Part shown: piece after piece, positions 1-10,400 of the stretch
How the letters are laid out: each line of letters begins with the position of its first letter
How positions within the stretch are numbered: the first letter of the stretch is position 1
Source: Diphasiastrum complanatum
Lineage: Eukaryota; Streptophyta; Lycopodiopsida; Lycopodiales; Lycopodiaceae
Reading direction: 5' to 3'
DNA length: 64,000 nt
Assembly: GCA_029204225.1 (NCBI GenBank)
Contig: CM055107.1
Span: forward strand, 51,045,227 to 51,109,226
The notes under the pieces: generated by a model
Databases searched by the model: none
Seen by the model: only the letters and a program-made list of their open reading frames with translations
What the model was told of the DNA's origin: nothing
Position numbers and translations under genes: made by a program

Positions 1-534
1 GAGAAAATTTGTTCTTGCTCCTCCCTCTTGACTTGATCTTGGCAAAGTGAGCTTTGCCACAGCCACCATCCTTTCTTGAAAGTGTGTTGATCTTCATCAG
101 CTTGTTCTTTTGCCTGCATTCTTCAGCAATAAGAATATCATGTAGAGCCTCCATAGATGGTAGCTCCTCCTTGATAGCATAAGTTTGTACAACATCTGCA
201 TACTCTTCACTAAGTCCATTAAGGACTACTTGAACAAGTTGACTATTCTCTAGAGTATCTCCTATGCATGCTATCTCTTTGTGAAGATCTTCTCTCATTA
301 CAAAACTTGAAGCACTTTCATCAACTCTTTGGAAACTAGAAAAGATTCAATTTCTAAGAGTAAAAAGTCTTGATGTGATCTTTGCTTCAAAAATTTTCTT
401 AACGATTTCCCAAGTCTGCTTGGTTGAGATACATGAATTTATTTCTCTCAACATCTCATCAGAGATGTTCAATTTATGATATGAAGAGAAATTTTTGCTC
501 TCTTCTTGAATCTCTGAGCTCGTTGAAACCATTA
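1..534 (-). pseudogene. Copia gag fragment (UBN2-type)
   Basis: This is the capsid-like gag region of a Ty1/Copia element, running off the left window edge. Minus-strand translation gives the typical gag series: a helical stretch containing KLNISDEMLREINSC and EAKITSRLFTLRN, then in another frame ESASSFVMREDLHKEI, QLVQVVLNGLSEEYADVV and LPSMEALHDILIAEE. The same blocks occur in the gag genes at 29742 and 45854. The reading frame changes near 347, so it is broken. A basic segment at the downstream end would lead into the zinc knuckle, which lies outside the window. No LTR of its own is visible. The identification is secure; the boundaries are approximate. Confidence 0.85.
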
Positions 535-539
535 TGTAT

Positions 540-675
540 GCGGTTATTGTCCGAGGTAGTTTCTGCCTGTGGGCAGTTCGTTTGTATTTCTGCAGATACA
601 AAGACCTGTTGGTCATTTTTGTGTATTTTTGCAGACACGAACTCGAAAGCTATAAAAGCTTTGTGCCTAGAAACA
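540..675 (-). repeat. LTR-end fragment of the Copia E family
   Basis: The stretch shares blocks with the outer end of the LTR at 57129-58044: a CGAACTCGAAAGCT-like word, then AAAGCTTTGTG, then a terminal GAAACA. Read on the minus strand both begin TGTTTC. It is therefore probably the first 140 bp or so of a related LTR, placed directly against the gag fragment at 1-534 without its own internal region. Confidence 0.5.
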
Positions 676-901
676 TTAAGTTTCTTTATGTTCTTCATGT
701 ACTAGTTTCATCTTGATATATAATTTGATGCAAGAAATAGTAAAGCATCCAACATGGATACTATTTTCTATATCAATTATGAATGTTTCTATTTTGATAA
801 TTACATGATCATTGAGAGGAGATATATTCTTAGAATGGAGATTATTCTTAAGTTGGAACAAAGTAGTGTGGTTAAAATAGCAAGTAGAGTTGAAGAGAGA
901 G
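676..901. other. No gene seen; ends in a polypurine tract
   Basis: No convincing coding sequence. The last 14 bases (888-901, GTTGAAGAGAGAG region) are purine-rich and sit directly before an LTR start, as a plus-strand primer (polypurine tract) would. Confidence 0.5.
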
Positions 902-1544
902 TGTGAAAATTGTCAGCTATCTACTAGACTATTATTGGCAATTTGGAGGCCAAAGGTAGAAGTACACTTAGGAAAACATCTCTTTATGTTAATAAGACCT
1001 AAAAATAGTAATTTTACTATTTTTGAGAAGTACTTGATGGTTCAAGGTCTGATTTGGACCAAATGACTTTGCATTTAGAAATACATTGAATCTAGACTGG
1101 TTAACTAGGTTTTTGGTAAGTACTTGGAAATTACCGATTAGAGAAATAAGTGGCATATTTTCAAATGACATTTTGTTCCTATATATAGTAGGAACAACAT
1201 GGAGAAAAAAATCAAATGACATTTTGTTTGGAGAACCTTCTTCTTCTATTCTATTGTCTTCTTTTATCTCTTTTCTCTTGATATTGGTGATTCTATTGTG
1301 TAGAATGCATCTAAAGTTGTGTAGCTTGTATCCACACGTGTGAAGGACTGTTGTACCATTGTTGTAGTATGGATCAGACAATAGGCAATTGGATCTTAGT
1401 ATTCAATGTTTTTTATTCATGATTGAATCTAAACTAGCATGCTAGAATGGAGATTTCTACATTCTTGATGTTGTGTGATGTGCACTCAAGTAAGCCAAAG
1501 ATCATAGATCTATATGTGTCATCATTAAATCTGATTTTTTCACA
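902..1544 (+). repeat. Copia-type LTR, 643 bp (3' LTR or solo)
   Basis: It starts TGTGAAAATTGTCA, as does the LTR at 63195, and ends TTTTTTCACA, giving TG...CA termini. It holds a TATA box (TATATATA, 1180-1187) and the CACACGTGTG palindrome (1333-1342) 153 bp further on, the same layout as the other Copia LTRs here. No tRNA primer-binding site follows, while a purine-rich tract precedes it, so a 3' LTR is more likely than a 5' LTR. The 5-bp flanks (GAGAG and TTCCA) differ, so an intact solo insertion is not supported. Confidence 0.65.
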
Positions 1545-2300
1545 TTCCATAGTTGAAATAATGTACTTTGATAATGTTTTTGTTTTTTAGATTGTATAGT
1601 TGAATTGTAGAAGCAAGAGTATGTGACATGCCATCTATAGGTATCTTATATAATGTGTTGTATCTGAAGCATCACAACAAATACAATTTTATTCATGGAA
1701 AAATATTTCTTAAGAAGCTTGATAGTGGACTTAAACAGATGCCATGTTTTGAAGATGTCGACGAGATTTAATGTTGTGCATCCAAAGGGAGGGTTGGTAA
1801 TTTTTGGTTGTGCTAGGGTAAACTTGCTGACACTCATTCTTATCCTTACAGTTGAGGCTCTTTACTATAGCCTCTTGCACCTTCTTAAAAAACTTGTGTT
1901 TGAAAAAATAATGATATTAGATTCAAGCTTTTTGAAAATAAAGTAAAAATAGAAATCCAAATTTAAAAATTAGAATCACCTTTGAAATTCCTTTCCCATT
2001 TCTACAAGACTGAGTTGTACATCATTGACTCTTGACATGACACTCACAACAATGTCCTAGGAGGGAATTCCTTATTTTTCCACTCGGATACTCCCATATC
2101 TTGAGAGATGGGAACAAGTGCTAATAAAGTGGATTTCTTTTTTGATGAAAATGACCCTTTTGGAATATGTCCATTTATTTCAAACTTATCTCATTTGTTA
2201 AATATCTTGTCAACAAAATTTCAAATGTGAGAAAAAAATTATGTGTAAGTTAGAAAAATGACACTTTAATTCAAAAAAGATAAAATAATAAAAAATAGAA
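1545..2300. other. No supported gene
   Basis: AT-rich sequence. A 63-codon minus-strand frame at 1646-1837 contains NPPFG, but I could not extend it into a domain. Possible exon-like pieces near 2000-2130 lie downstream of the ParB-like fragment on the same strand, but I could not align them with the other copies. Confidence 0.4.
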
Positions 2301-2311
2301 CTTGAAATTAC

Positions 2312-2578
2312 TTGTCCCTTTCAAAAGACTAGCTGAAAGAAATTGTCATATTTGGTTAGAGAAGAAGCTGGATTCTTCTCATCAAAAGGAAGCCGGGTCT
2401 CTTGAGACAATTTAATTGTATATTCATTTTGTCTCCTGGCAAGAAGCTTGGCCTCCTCAACAGTCAACCCAACAAACACAATAGCACTAAGCCTAAATGA
2501 CTATAGATGGGGATACTCAATGAAGAGTCCTTTTCTAGCTTTCAAGCTATGAATTCCACCCAAAGAAAAAATTGTAGG
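2312..2578 (-). pseudogene. ParB-like domain fragment, third copy of the ParB-methyltransferase family
   Basis: Minus-strand translation gives GGIHSLKARKGLF, then YPHL, a stop, and VFVGLTVEEAKLLARRQNE, later KYDNFFQLVF, a stop, and KGQ. This matches the order in the larger copy at 19674-21365: GGSHSTEARRHL, YPTTNIF, EEAKSLA..HN and KYDSWFQLAFHQGQ. The GG-x-HS-x2-AR block followed by a helix of the type (L)TxEEAxxLAxxxN is characteristic of ParB/Srx-like domains. Two in-frame stops show that it is decayed. It ends at CAA followed by GTAATT, a possible splice donor. Its methyltransferase part was not found nearby. Function is inferred only from family resemblance. Confidence 0.65.
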
Positions 2579-2707
2579 AATTTATACATTGGATATCAAA
2601 GTCTGCTACTGTTAGATAATCTGCAAAGTCAAAATCTAGATCCATCCGATTAGGGAGGCACGTAAAGGATACAACAAGGAGGAGCTACATGCTTTGCTAC
2701 TTTTATT

Positions 2708-3300
2708 ATGATTATACAAGATTTTTTTTTTTTGTATCTCTTATCTTCCAAATCTATGGTGTTTGATGTCTTCCTTAAATTCAAAGCTTTAGTAGAAAAG
2801 CAATTCTCTTGTAATCTAAAAGCTTTGAGATGTGATGGGGTGGTGGAGAGTATCTCTCCAATAAATTTAATGATTATTGTGAGCAAGAGGGAGTGAGGAG
2901 AGAGTTTACTTGTGCTTATTCCCCCCAACAAAATGGGGTGGCTGAAATAAAAAATATAACTCTTGAATGTGCAAAAGCTCTTAGAATAGAGGCATCTCTT
3001 CCAAAATATTTTTGGGGAGAAGCAATTTCTTGTGCAAATTATCTTTGTAATAGACTTCCAAATCTTGCTCTAGGAGGAAAATCACCATATGAGATATTGT
3101 ATAAGGAAATTCCTAAGGTCACCTTAGGATCTTTGGTTGTGTGTTCTTTGTTCATGTACCTTTAGAGACTAGAAAAAAGGATTATCCTAGTTCTATCAAA
3201 TGAGTATTGATTGGATATTCATCAACAAAGAAAGCATATCAAATTTTTATTCCCTCTACTAGCAAGATTGTTATAAATAGAGATGTGATCTTCCTAGAGA
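2708..3300 (+). pseudogene. Copia integrase fragment
   Basis: The remnant covers the integrase core and its C-terminal side. It shows the block around the second catalytic Asp in damaged form (KALRCDGVVESIS where the family has RCDNGGEYIS), then RREFTCAYSPQQNGVAE, ECAKALR, LPKYFWGEAISCANYLCNR and SPYEILY. The Glu of GVAE is present. The frame shifts near 2890 and several stops follow 3165. It most resembles the integrase of element B (30374-32317). No LTRs are attached. Confidence 0.85.
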
Positions 3301-3319
3301 TTTAACCACCACTTATAGG

Positions 3320-3833
3320 CCATAGGCCCTAAGGAAAGACTGGCCTCAATAGCTTGCAAATGGTCAGGGGTCTGTTTAAGAGCATGAATGTTCTTCCATT
3401 TGCTGAGGAAGGTTTGTAGAATATCTGCATTTCTATCCTTCTCTTCTCCATTAAAAGTAGGAGGCTTTAAATATTTAAAAACACTGGGGTGAGACCGTAA
3501 AGTCTCACCCGAAACTTATGGAAGTGGAGAAGGGGACAACTGAGAAGTGGAGGGAAGGCTTCCTTTTGCGAAACTCAAAATCAAGCTCTTGAGTTCAACG
3601 AACGAGTCATCCACACTGGACTTGAAATTGGCTAATGCCAACTTCAGTCCATCCACTTCTGTTACCAACTGGAGAAATTGCTCCTTGGTAACCAGTTCGT
3701 CGAGTTCTTCGGCGAACTATTCCTGTTCTTCCAATTCCATGAGTTCCTTCCTTTTATTGTAAGCCAAGGCTTCTGTTTCAAGTTTGTTGAAGCCTCTCTC
3801 CGGGGGTTGCTCAGGTCCCTGAGGAGTGGTCAT
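3320..3833 (-). pseudogene. Gypsy-like gag fragment with coiled coil
   Basis: The minus-strand frame starts at an ATG at 3833 (MTTPQGPEQPPERGFNKLE) and runs through a Glu/Leu-rich coiled-coil stretch (ELDELVTKEQFLQLVTEVDGL) with an in-frame stop after EEQE. After a second disruption it continues with KPPTFNGEEKDRNADI, LQTFLSKWKNI and HLQAIEASL, which has the look of the start of a Retrotrans_gag domain (PPTFNGE). It belongs to the element whose primer-binding site and LTR lie at 4718-5077. The rest of the element is missing on the 3300 side, where the Copia integrase fragment adjoins. Confidence 0.6.
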
Positions 3834-4717
3834 CTTCGGAACTGAAAGAGAGGTACCTTAACTTCTGAAGAAAAAGAAAGTCTAAAAGACTAATTTATAA
3901 CTGTACAAGGGAAAGGAAAGATGACTTAGCTGTTTCTGAGGACTGCACTTCCAAATAAATTACGAAGAGGAACCCTCTCAGCTCTTTTCTCCAAGATTTC
4001 AGACCTGCTGTCCCGGAAAATCCCAGTTTGAAGCTCCAAAATGGTGCCAAATTTTTCGGTGCTTGAGTTGAGTAGCTGACTGATCCAATTTCAGATGTGG
4101 GGCTCCAACAAACTGAGTAAAATCCAGAAAAAAAACAAAGAAAAATTCGGAAATTTGATATCCCTGCCCTCGCTAACTGGACAACAACCTATCTGGCCAA
4201 ATTTCTAAAATTTAAGGCCCAAAACTCGTTTGAATTTCTGATCTGACTTCAGGTAGTAGGTCGCTGGTCTGTGGCAATCTTGTTCGAAGTTCAAACTATT
4301 GAGAAATTCCCAAAAACAGTGATGAAAAACCACTTTTTCACCTCCCTATCCAGCGTTGGCGCTGTTGGGAAATCTCAGATTAAACTCCACTCAAATCTAT
4401 TGAAATCCCTCTTTGAAATCAGAGATAGATCCATGTATGTTCAGCGATGGATCTACTGACTAAATCCTACTCTATTTCCGCTGAGAAATCTGTAGAGAAC
4501 CCTTTGAAATCTATGAAAAACAATTGTCTATCCAACGAGTTACCTCTACAAAGAATCTAACTCCTTACTATTGTGATTTCTCAGTGAAAATCAGCAGTTT
4601 GAAGGCTGCACCTACAGCGATTCTCCTCCTCTAATCTATTCTGAGAAACTCAAAGATCTTTCCTATCTTCTGATAGCTTTCTCTACTGCTGCTCCTGAAC
4701 TTTCTAGGATGGAGATG
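3834..4717 (-). other. Untranslated leader of the minus-strand Gypsy-like element
   Basis: About 880 bp between the gag start and the primer-binding site. No coding sequence is recognised. Confidence 0.5.
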
Positions 4718-4729
4718 GCTCTGATACCA
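4718..4729 (-). other. Primer-binding site, initiator tRNA-Met
   Basis: The minus strand reads TGGTATCAGAGC, the standard plant retrotransposon match to the 3' end of initiator tRNA-Met, two bases inside the adjoining LTR. Confidence 0.85.
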
Positions 4730-4731
4730 GT

Positions 4732-5077
4732 GTAATAGATCCTAACACCACAGTAGGGAAAACACTAACTGATCCACCCAACTTTGCCTACTCCCTTATA
4801 TAGAGTAGGCCCCTCCTAGCCCAGTGTGAGGACTGGTAGCATGCAACTGCCAAGTGTTGGCCATGTGGCCGACTGCACGTCGGGACCCAACCGAGAGCCC
4901 TATCCTGCTGATAGGGTCCCTAGGCTGTGTTAGGCCTGCCACGACTATGGACCGTGCTGGGGCACACTACTCACACTGTCTTGCCCTGTTGGTCGTGTAT
5001 GCTGGACACGACCCTGACTGTGGTATCTGACCTATTTGTGTTCTCTAGGGTTCGGCACTAGTTACGAGCTCGTAACA
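4732..5077 (-). repeat. 346-bp LTR of a minus-strand element
   Basis: On the minus strand it begins TGTTACGAGCTCG and ends GATCTATTACA, so it has TG...CA ends and is followed by the primer-binding site. A TATA box (TATATAAGG, about 4803-4795) lies only about 65 bp from the inner end, so the transcribed R-U5 part must be short. The outer end carries a perfect 16-bp palindrome (5061-5076). No partner LTR was found in the window. GC content is higher than in its surroundings. Confidence 0.75.
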
Positions 5078-5169
5078 GTCTACCTCTAATTATCAATGAT
5101 GTTTCGCTTTGATGCTGTTATGCTATTAGGCTTGTTACTTGCTTCTGCTAAATACTCGGATGGTATTCA

Positions 5170-5356
5170 ATATATACATAATTTTACAAGTGTGCAGATG
5201 AAGAAAGTACAAAAGTGGATGTGCTGTTTGTGGGAGATCGTGGGTGGCTGCTGTCATTGTCAAATCTGATTGCACAGTGCATGGGATGAGCATGAGAAGG
5301 CCGCGACATCAGCCTTCGCTGGAATGAACGTTGATGAAAATGCAAAAAATGTGACA
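5170..5356 (+). repeat. Dispersed repeat, partner of 52132-52318
   Basis: The sequence from TATATACATAATTTTACA through GTGCAGATGAAGAA, GATTGCACAGTGCAT and AAAATGCAAAAA matches 52132-52318 in the same orientation with scattered substitutions. No coding capacity was recognised. It may be part of an LTR or leader of an unidentified element. Confidence 0.7.
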
Positions 5357-5429
5357 TTCTAACAAATGCCTTAAAATTCGATTCTTTGGGTACCTTTGCT
5401 TTTCCATTAGGGCACCTTTTTCTTGGACT

Positions 5430-5640
5430 TGTGCGGCCACATCCGTCACAGATTTGAAGAATGTAGTCTTGAAGGTCGTGCTTCTGTAGCTTTAGGATCT
5501 CGTCCTTCTTTGCCTACTCGTGCTATTGCGCTATCTGCAGGTCCTGCTGGAGTTGAGCAAGCTCCGCTCCCAACTTGGTGTTGCAAGCAGCGAGCTCTAC
5601 CACTCGGTCGTCCAGTGTAGATATGGCGGCTACGAATTCA
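5430..5640 (-). pseudogene. Coiled-coil ORF remnant
   Basis: Minus-strand translation reads STLDDRVVELAACNTKLG followed by ELAQLQQDLQIAQ and, after stops, KKDEILKLQKHDLQDYI. This heptad-rich Leu/Gln pattern recalls the coiled-coil parts of the retroelement reading frames at 42000 and 44300. It is broken by at least two stops. There is no further evidence of identity. Confidence 0.35.
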
Positions 5641-5892
5641 AAGGAATGGTGCATCCTCGAATTGAGACATGCATCAAGATAGACAAGGTGTATTGTGGGG
5701 GCAACCAGTTCTTACATTTTATCACACAAACTTTCACAACCATAAGCATGAGGACCCAAAGACAACTGCAATTTGAGGTGGTGGCCTCAAATTAATGTCA
5801 TGTCATTAATTGAACAAAAAAATAGCCATAATCAACAAAAACCCATTTGGATGACCCAAAGCTTGAATATTTTTGTGTAAAACTTCCACGTG

Positions 5893-5942
5893 AACCCTCC
5901 TTTCTATTCAATTGTAGCTAACATTAAATAGAAAGGAGGGTT
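5893..5942. repeat. 16-bp perfect inverted repeat (hairpin)
   Basis: AACCCTCCTTTCTATT at 5893-5908 is exactly reverse-complemented at 5927-5942, with an 18-bp loop. The right arm runs into a TTTAGGG run. Confidence 0.8.
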
Positions 5943-5957
5943 TAGGGTTTAGGGTTT
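5941..5957 (+). repeat. Plant telomere-type repeats
   Basis: TTTAGGGTTTAGGGTTT, two and a half units of the plant telomere repeat. It could be a telo-box promoter motif or an interstitial remnant. Confidence 0.7.
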
Positions 5958-7170
5958 CCTCTTGATGAACTTCTGTGCATCTACATCTCCCTCTTAAAGT
6001 GCAATATCTAATAATTAATATGTATGGAATATCCACGTGTGAGTCTTCCTTGCATATAAACATTTCAAGATTTGTTGTAGTGTTAGGTCAGAGCTCCTTG
6101 GATTTTCCGACACATTTGTAATACCACATGAAAGCTCCACACAAAACAAAAATGACAAAAAATGGGCTAGTATGGGATGCATGTAGGTAAATGCATGCTG
6201 TTTCTAGTACTAATATAAACTCATATGCAAGAATATGTAACACAAATTTGTGTTATGCTTTATGAACATTGGCAACATGCCCTTTTTACTTCATAGCCCA
6301 TGGGCTTTTGTGCAAATATATGTAAAGAAATGTATTATGTCAAAAAATTGATGAAGTGTGTGAAAGAGAAGTGCAAAATTTCCACCTAGTGCATCACCAC
6401 TTACATCTTTGGCTACATTTGTGAGATGCAAGATCGAGTGACTCCGCCCACATCTTTAATTTAAGACACATCTTTAATTTAAGAATGTGTATGTGCTTGC
6501 TTGTGAGAGAAAAAGATTCTTCTTTAAAAAGCATCAACATCCATCAAAATGTGCTATCTTTCTTCTCAAATTTTAATTTCTCTCTTTCACTTAAAAAGGA
6601 AAGGGCAAAAGGAAAAACACTTTTGTACTTTGTAAGAGTATTTGATGCCATTTTTTTTGTTTGTGGGCTCCTCCAACAACAGCAACAAAGAAGGGATCCA
6701 TCCTAGAAACTGGCCCTCCAAAATAAAGGCTTCCCCTTGGCCATGGCCCACCCTGATCAATAATTATTATTATAATATATGAAACACTAGAAATTGTACG
6801 GTCTCTTGAGCTGTGGCATCCAGTCTAATAGCCACGTGTAAGTGCTACTGTACTGCTCTTGAAGGAGTAGGTGGTGATACTGCTGTCATATGCAAAAAGT
6901 TAGCCCTAACCTAACCCTACTATACTAGGGCTCTTTATTTGTGTACCTTAGAGCTAAAGGGAATGTAAACCCAAACCCTAGGGGCTGCAAGACGGTTGTT
7001 GTCACTTGAGCAACGTCCGCTTTAAAAATAGTTCCAGGTATCCTTCACTATAAGGTCTTGGTGTGCCCTAACCCTAACTATCTAGAATTCCAGCGTTATA
7101 ACTTGGTAGTTAAGAAAGAGTTGTGTGTTTTTGTGCTTTTTCTCTCCACTTAGCGCATTGATGCATTCAC

Positions 7171-7178
7171 ACACGTGA
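7171..7178 (+). promoter_or_regulatory. ABRE/G-box-like ACACGTGA
   Basis: An ACACGTGA word about 240 bp upstream of the proposed start codon of the GH17 gene. This is the core bound by plant bZIP and bHLH factors. Function is inferred from the motif only. Confidence 0.3.
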
Positions 7179-7226
7179 TGTAGAGAACGTGCTAGCTATA
7201 CACAAATCAGAATCTAATCTTGAATG

Positions 7227-7248
7227 CTCTCTCTCTCTCTCTCTCTCT
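7227..7248 (+). repeat. (CT)11 tract upstream of the GH17 start
   Basis: A pure CT run about 170 bp before the proposed ATG. Pyrimidine tracts like this are common in plant 5' UTRs and core promoters. Confidence 0.7.
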
Positions 7249-7416
7249 TCTTATTATAGCATCTAAGTTAGTTAGTTGCTATGATCAGCTTGTGGGTGCA
7301 TCGTGAAGCACATGAGACGAGTCTGGGCAGCTGCATCCATTGTGCTGACAGGGGGATGAGCAATTGCAGCTCCTGCTACAGGGGAGGTAGGGGTTGTTGC
7401 TGCCGCAGCTGAAGGC

Positions 7417-10400
7417 ATGGAAGCTGAGGTCCGATTCTGGAGCAGGCAGAGGGTGTGGGTCGGTTGGGGCCAGCTAATTTGGTTGCTTATTTTCTTGTGG
7501 GCTGCTTGCTGCTCAGGTGCAGGTATGCAAGAGTTGTTTTAGATTTTGATTGTCAGATGAGAATGCTTGCTATCTTTTAAATATGAATGTCAATTGGAAG
7601 GTGACAAAGAAAATATCTAAAAATTCTTTCGTTTTACATTCAGATGATGATCTCTTGCTCTTTCAATGGAACATTTGTAGCTTTAATTGTGTAGTCTTTC
7701 TTAAGCTTCAATGTGCAAGTGGTCATTCTTCTATTTTGTGTAATCGAGTATCTTTGGTATCAATATGAAGGTGACAAAGAAAATGCCTACTTTCAGATGA
7801 TGATCCGGTGCTTATGAATGGAAATTTTCTACCTTTAATAACTGTGCATTTTTTCTTCAACTTCAATGTGCAAGTGGGTTCAATCTCCTTTGTTTTCTGC
7901 AATTGCTTCTTTGGTAACAATATGAAGGTGACAAAAGAAAATTCTTTGTCATTTCAGACGACGATTCGTTGCTTTTGAATGAGAACACTTGTAGATTCTT
8001 ACGTTCCTTCTTTCTTAAGACGACATATGTAAGTGGATTCATCCTTTTGTCGGTAGTTGTTTCTTTGATATCAGAATGGGGGTAACAAATTTTTTTTCTA
8101 AATATTCCTTGTCCTTTTAGATGATGATGATCCATTGCTCTTGAATGATAAAATTTGGAGATTTTACCTTTCTTTCTTTCTTCGGCTTCAATAGTGATGT
8201 GGATTCATTGTCTGGTTTTAGATGTTTGAGAAAATATATTCCAAAGTAAGTCTCTCAACTACCTTGACGGGAATATATACATTATTATAACAAGGATTTA
8301 AAAGAGAGATTTGGTGTTTTTAATTCTATCCTAGCTTTGGCGTCTAAGAATTGTTTTCAAATGCTAGTCCATTTTTTATGCCAATATGGATTATTCCTTT
8401 GAAATTGCAGGCTATTCCCAACCAAGAAGATTACATTTTTGTGAAGTTGTAATAAAGTTCTGATCTTAGCTGCTTCTTTCCATAATCACTATAGGATCTA
8501 CAGTCTACTCTTTATATTATGTCTACAATTGTAAGATTAATATGCTTTAAGTCACATAATGTCTTCAATTGGAGAAATAATATGCTGCAGGGTACAGAAT
8601 ACACTTCCTTAAATAATTCTGGGAAGCCTGATTCATGGTTGCTTTCAAGAATTCCATTGCCTCAGCCATCTTATCGGTCCTTGGTCGAACAGACCCGGAT
8701 TTTTTTTCCTCAGGGACACAATTTTCATAGGGAAAATCTTTTCTTGATACAAAATTCCTGCTAATCAAGCATATGGTGGGTTTTACTCATTGCCTCGTTT
8801 CCAAATATCTGCAGGAGCAACATATGTGGGTGTGTGCTACGGGCGAGACGCTTATAATCTGCCATCTCCACAAAAAGTGGTACAGCTACTACAAGCTCAG
8901 GCAATCCCTAGGGTAAGGCTCTTTGATGCAGATCCTGCAGTTCTGGGAGCGTTGGCAAACACGCAGATTGAGGTTGTGGTGGGAGTGACAAATCTAGAAA
9001 TTGCAGACATAGCACAATCTGAAGCTGTGGGCTATGCATGGGTAAACAAGAATATTGTACCATATGTGCCTGCTACTAGCATCACTGCAATTGCTGTGGG
9101 GTCAGAAGTGATTACAAGCCCTCTTAACCTTTCTTTGCTTCTCGTTCAGGCAATGAGAAACCTGAATGCTGGGCTGATTAATGCAGGACTGGACAAGCAC
9201 ATCAAAGTTTCCACTCCTCATGCAATGGGTGTTGTGGAAAGATCATTCCCCCCTTCTGCAGCAACCTTTGACACTAATTTTGTTTCTATATTGGAACCCA
9301 TGTTGGAATTTCTGTCCCAAACACAGTCCTTCTTCATGGTTAATGTATACCCTTTCTACACTTACAGGAATGAAAACCCAAATGTACTCTTGGACTATGC
9401 ACTATTTCAGCCAAGGGGGGGATTGGTTGATTCTAAATCTGGTCTCATCTATTTCAATCTTTTTGATGCCCAAGTAGATGCAGTGTTCTATGCCATGCAA
9501 GCTCTTGGATACTATAACTTAAATGTTGTTGTGACTGAGACGGGTTGGCCATCCATGGGGGAGGCTCTAGAAGTAGACGTTGTCAATTTCAAGAATGCAG
9601 CCACTTACAATAATAACTTGATCTCGCATATCTTGAACAAAACAGGAACACCTATGAAACCTGGCATAGCTATAGACACATACATTTTTGAGCTATTCAA
9701 TGAAGACCTGCGCCCCGGACCGACATCAGTGCGCAATTGGGGACTGTTTAGACCAGATGGAACAAAAATGTATGACTTTAGCTTTGGTCAACCAGGAATT
9801 GGTGTTTATGGGGGAATAAGTCCACCTGGGAATGGAAGAGGCATACCCATAATCAACCGAACCTTTTGCATCGCCACACCGGGGGCAATCTTTACCCACC
9901 TGCAGATATCGCTAGATTGGGTTTGTGGACCGGGCCATGCAGATTGTGATGCTATTCAACCTGGCAAGCGCTGCTATCTGCCAGACACGGTCACTTCACA
10001 CGCCTCGTATGCTTTCAATAATTACTATCAAAGTTATGGCATGGACCCTAATTTCTGTAACTTCTCAGGTGTTTCAAGTATCACCAGCATTGACCCAAGT
10101 GAGTATCAACAGCTTTATTTTGCATTCTCATATCTCGCTTAATGTCACTATAAATTAACCAACCCAATAGTTGCCACTGATGATAAATTCAAATTGCCAC
10201 TATTGTATAATTTGAAAGTGGCACATGAAGTCAGTAAAATGGTTTCTTTCTAGAAACTAAAATATTAGTTGCACAAATTTTCTCCTTTTTGCCTAGAGCA
10301 CTTCATAGTATGGAGCTATGCTAACCTTAACTAGGGCTCACTTGGTTAGCTTGGCATCCAAAGTTTCTTTGGTCCCAGATTCAAGCCCCCCTTGGAAACC

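Larger units (their letters stand above)
5790..7416. other. Upstream region of the GH17 gene
   Basis: No ORF is supported. The region holds a 16-bp inverted repeat (5893-5942), telomere-like repeats (5941-5957), several CCCTAA-type words near 6905-7075, and G-box/ABRE-like ACACGTG cores near 5887, 6033 and 7171. It probably includes the promoter and 5' UTR. I could not fix a transcription start. Confidence 0.45.

Noticed and set aside
1646-1837. NPPFG in a 63-codon frame as motif IV of another methyltransferase
   Set aside because: No other motif or extended similarity could be found around it; a short chance match is likely.
5423-5620. Plus-strand 65-residue ORF
   Set aside because: It is the shadow of a minus-strand coiled-coil frame with a more plausible composition.
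8790-10142. Single 450-residue ORF taken as the whole GH17 gene
   Set aside because: It opens at TTG in intron 1 and its last 13 residues read into intron 2. Splice sites, phase, the X8 cysteine pattern and the GPI tail support the four-exon model.
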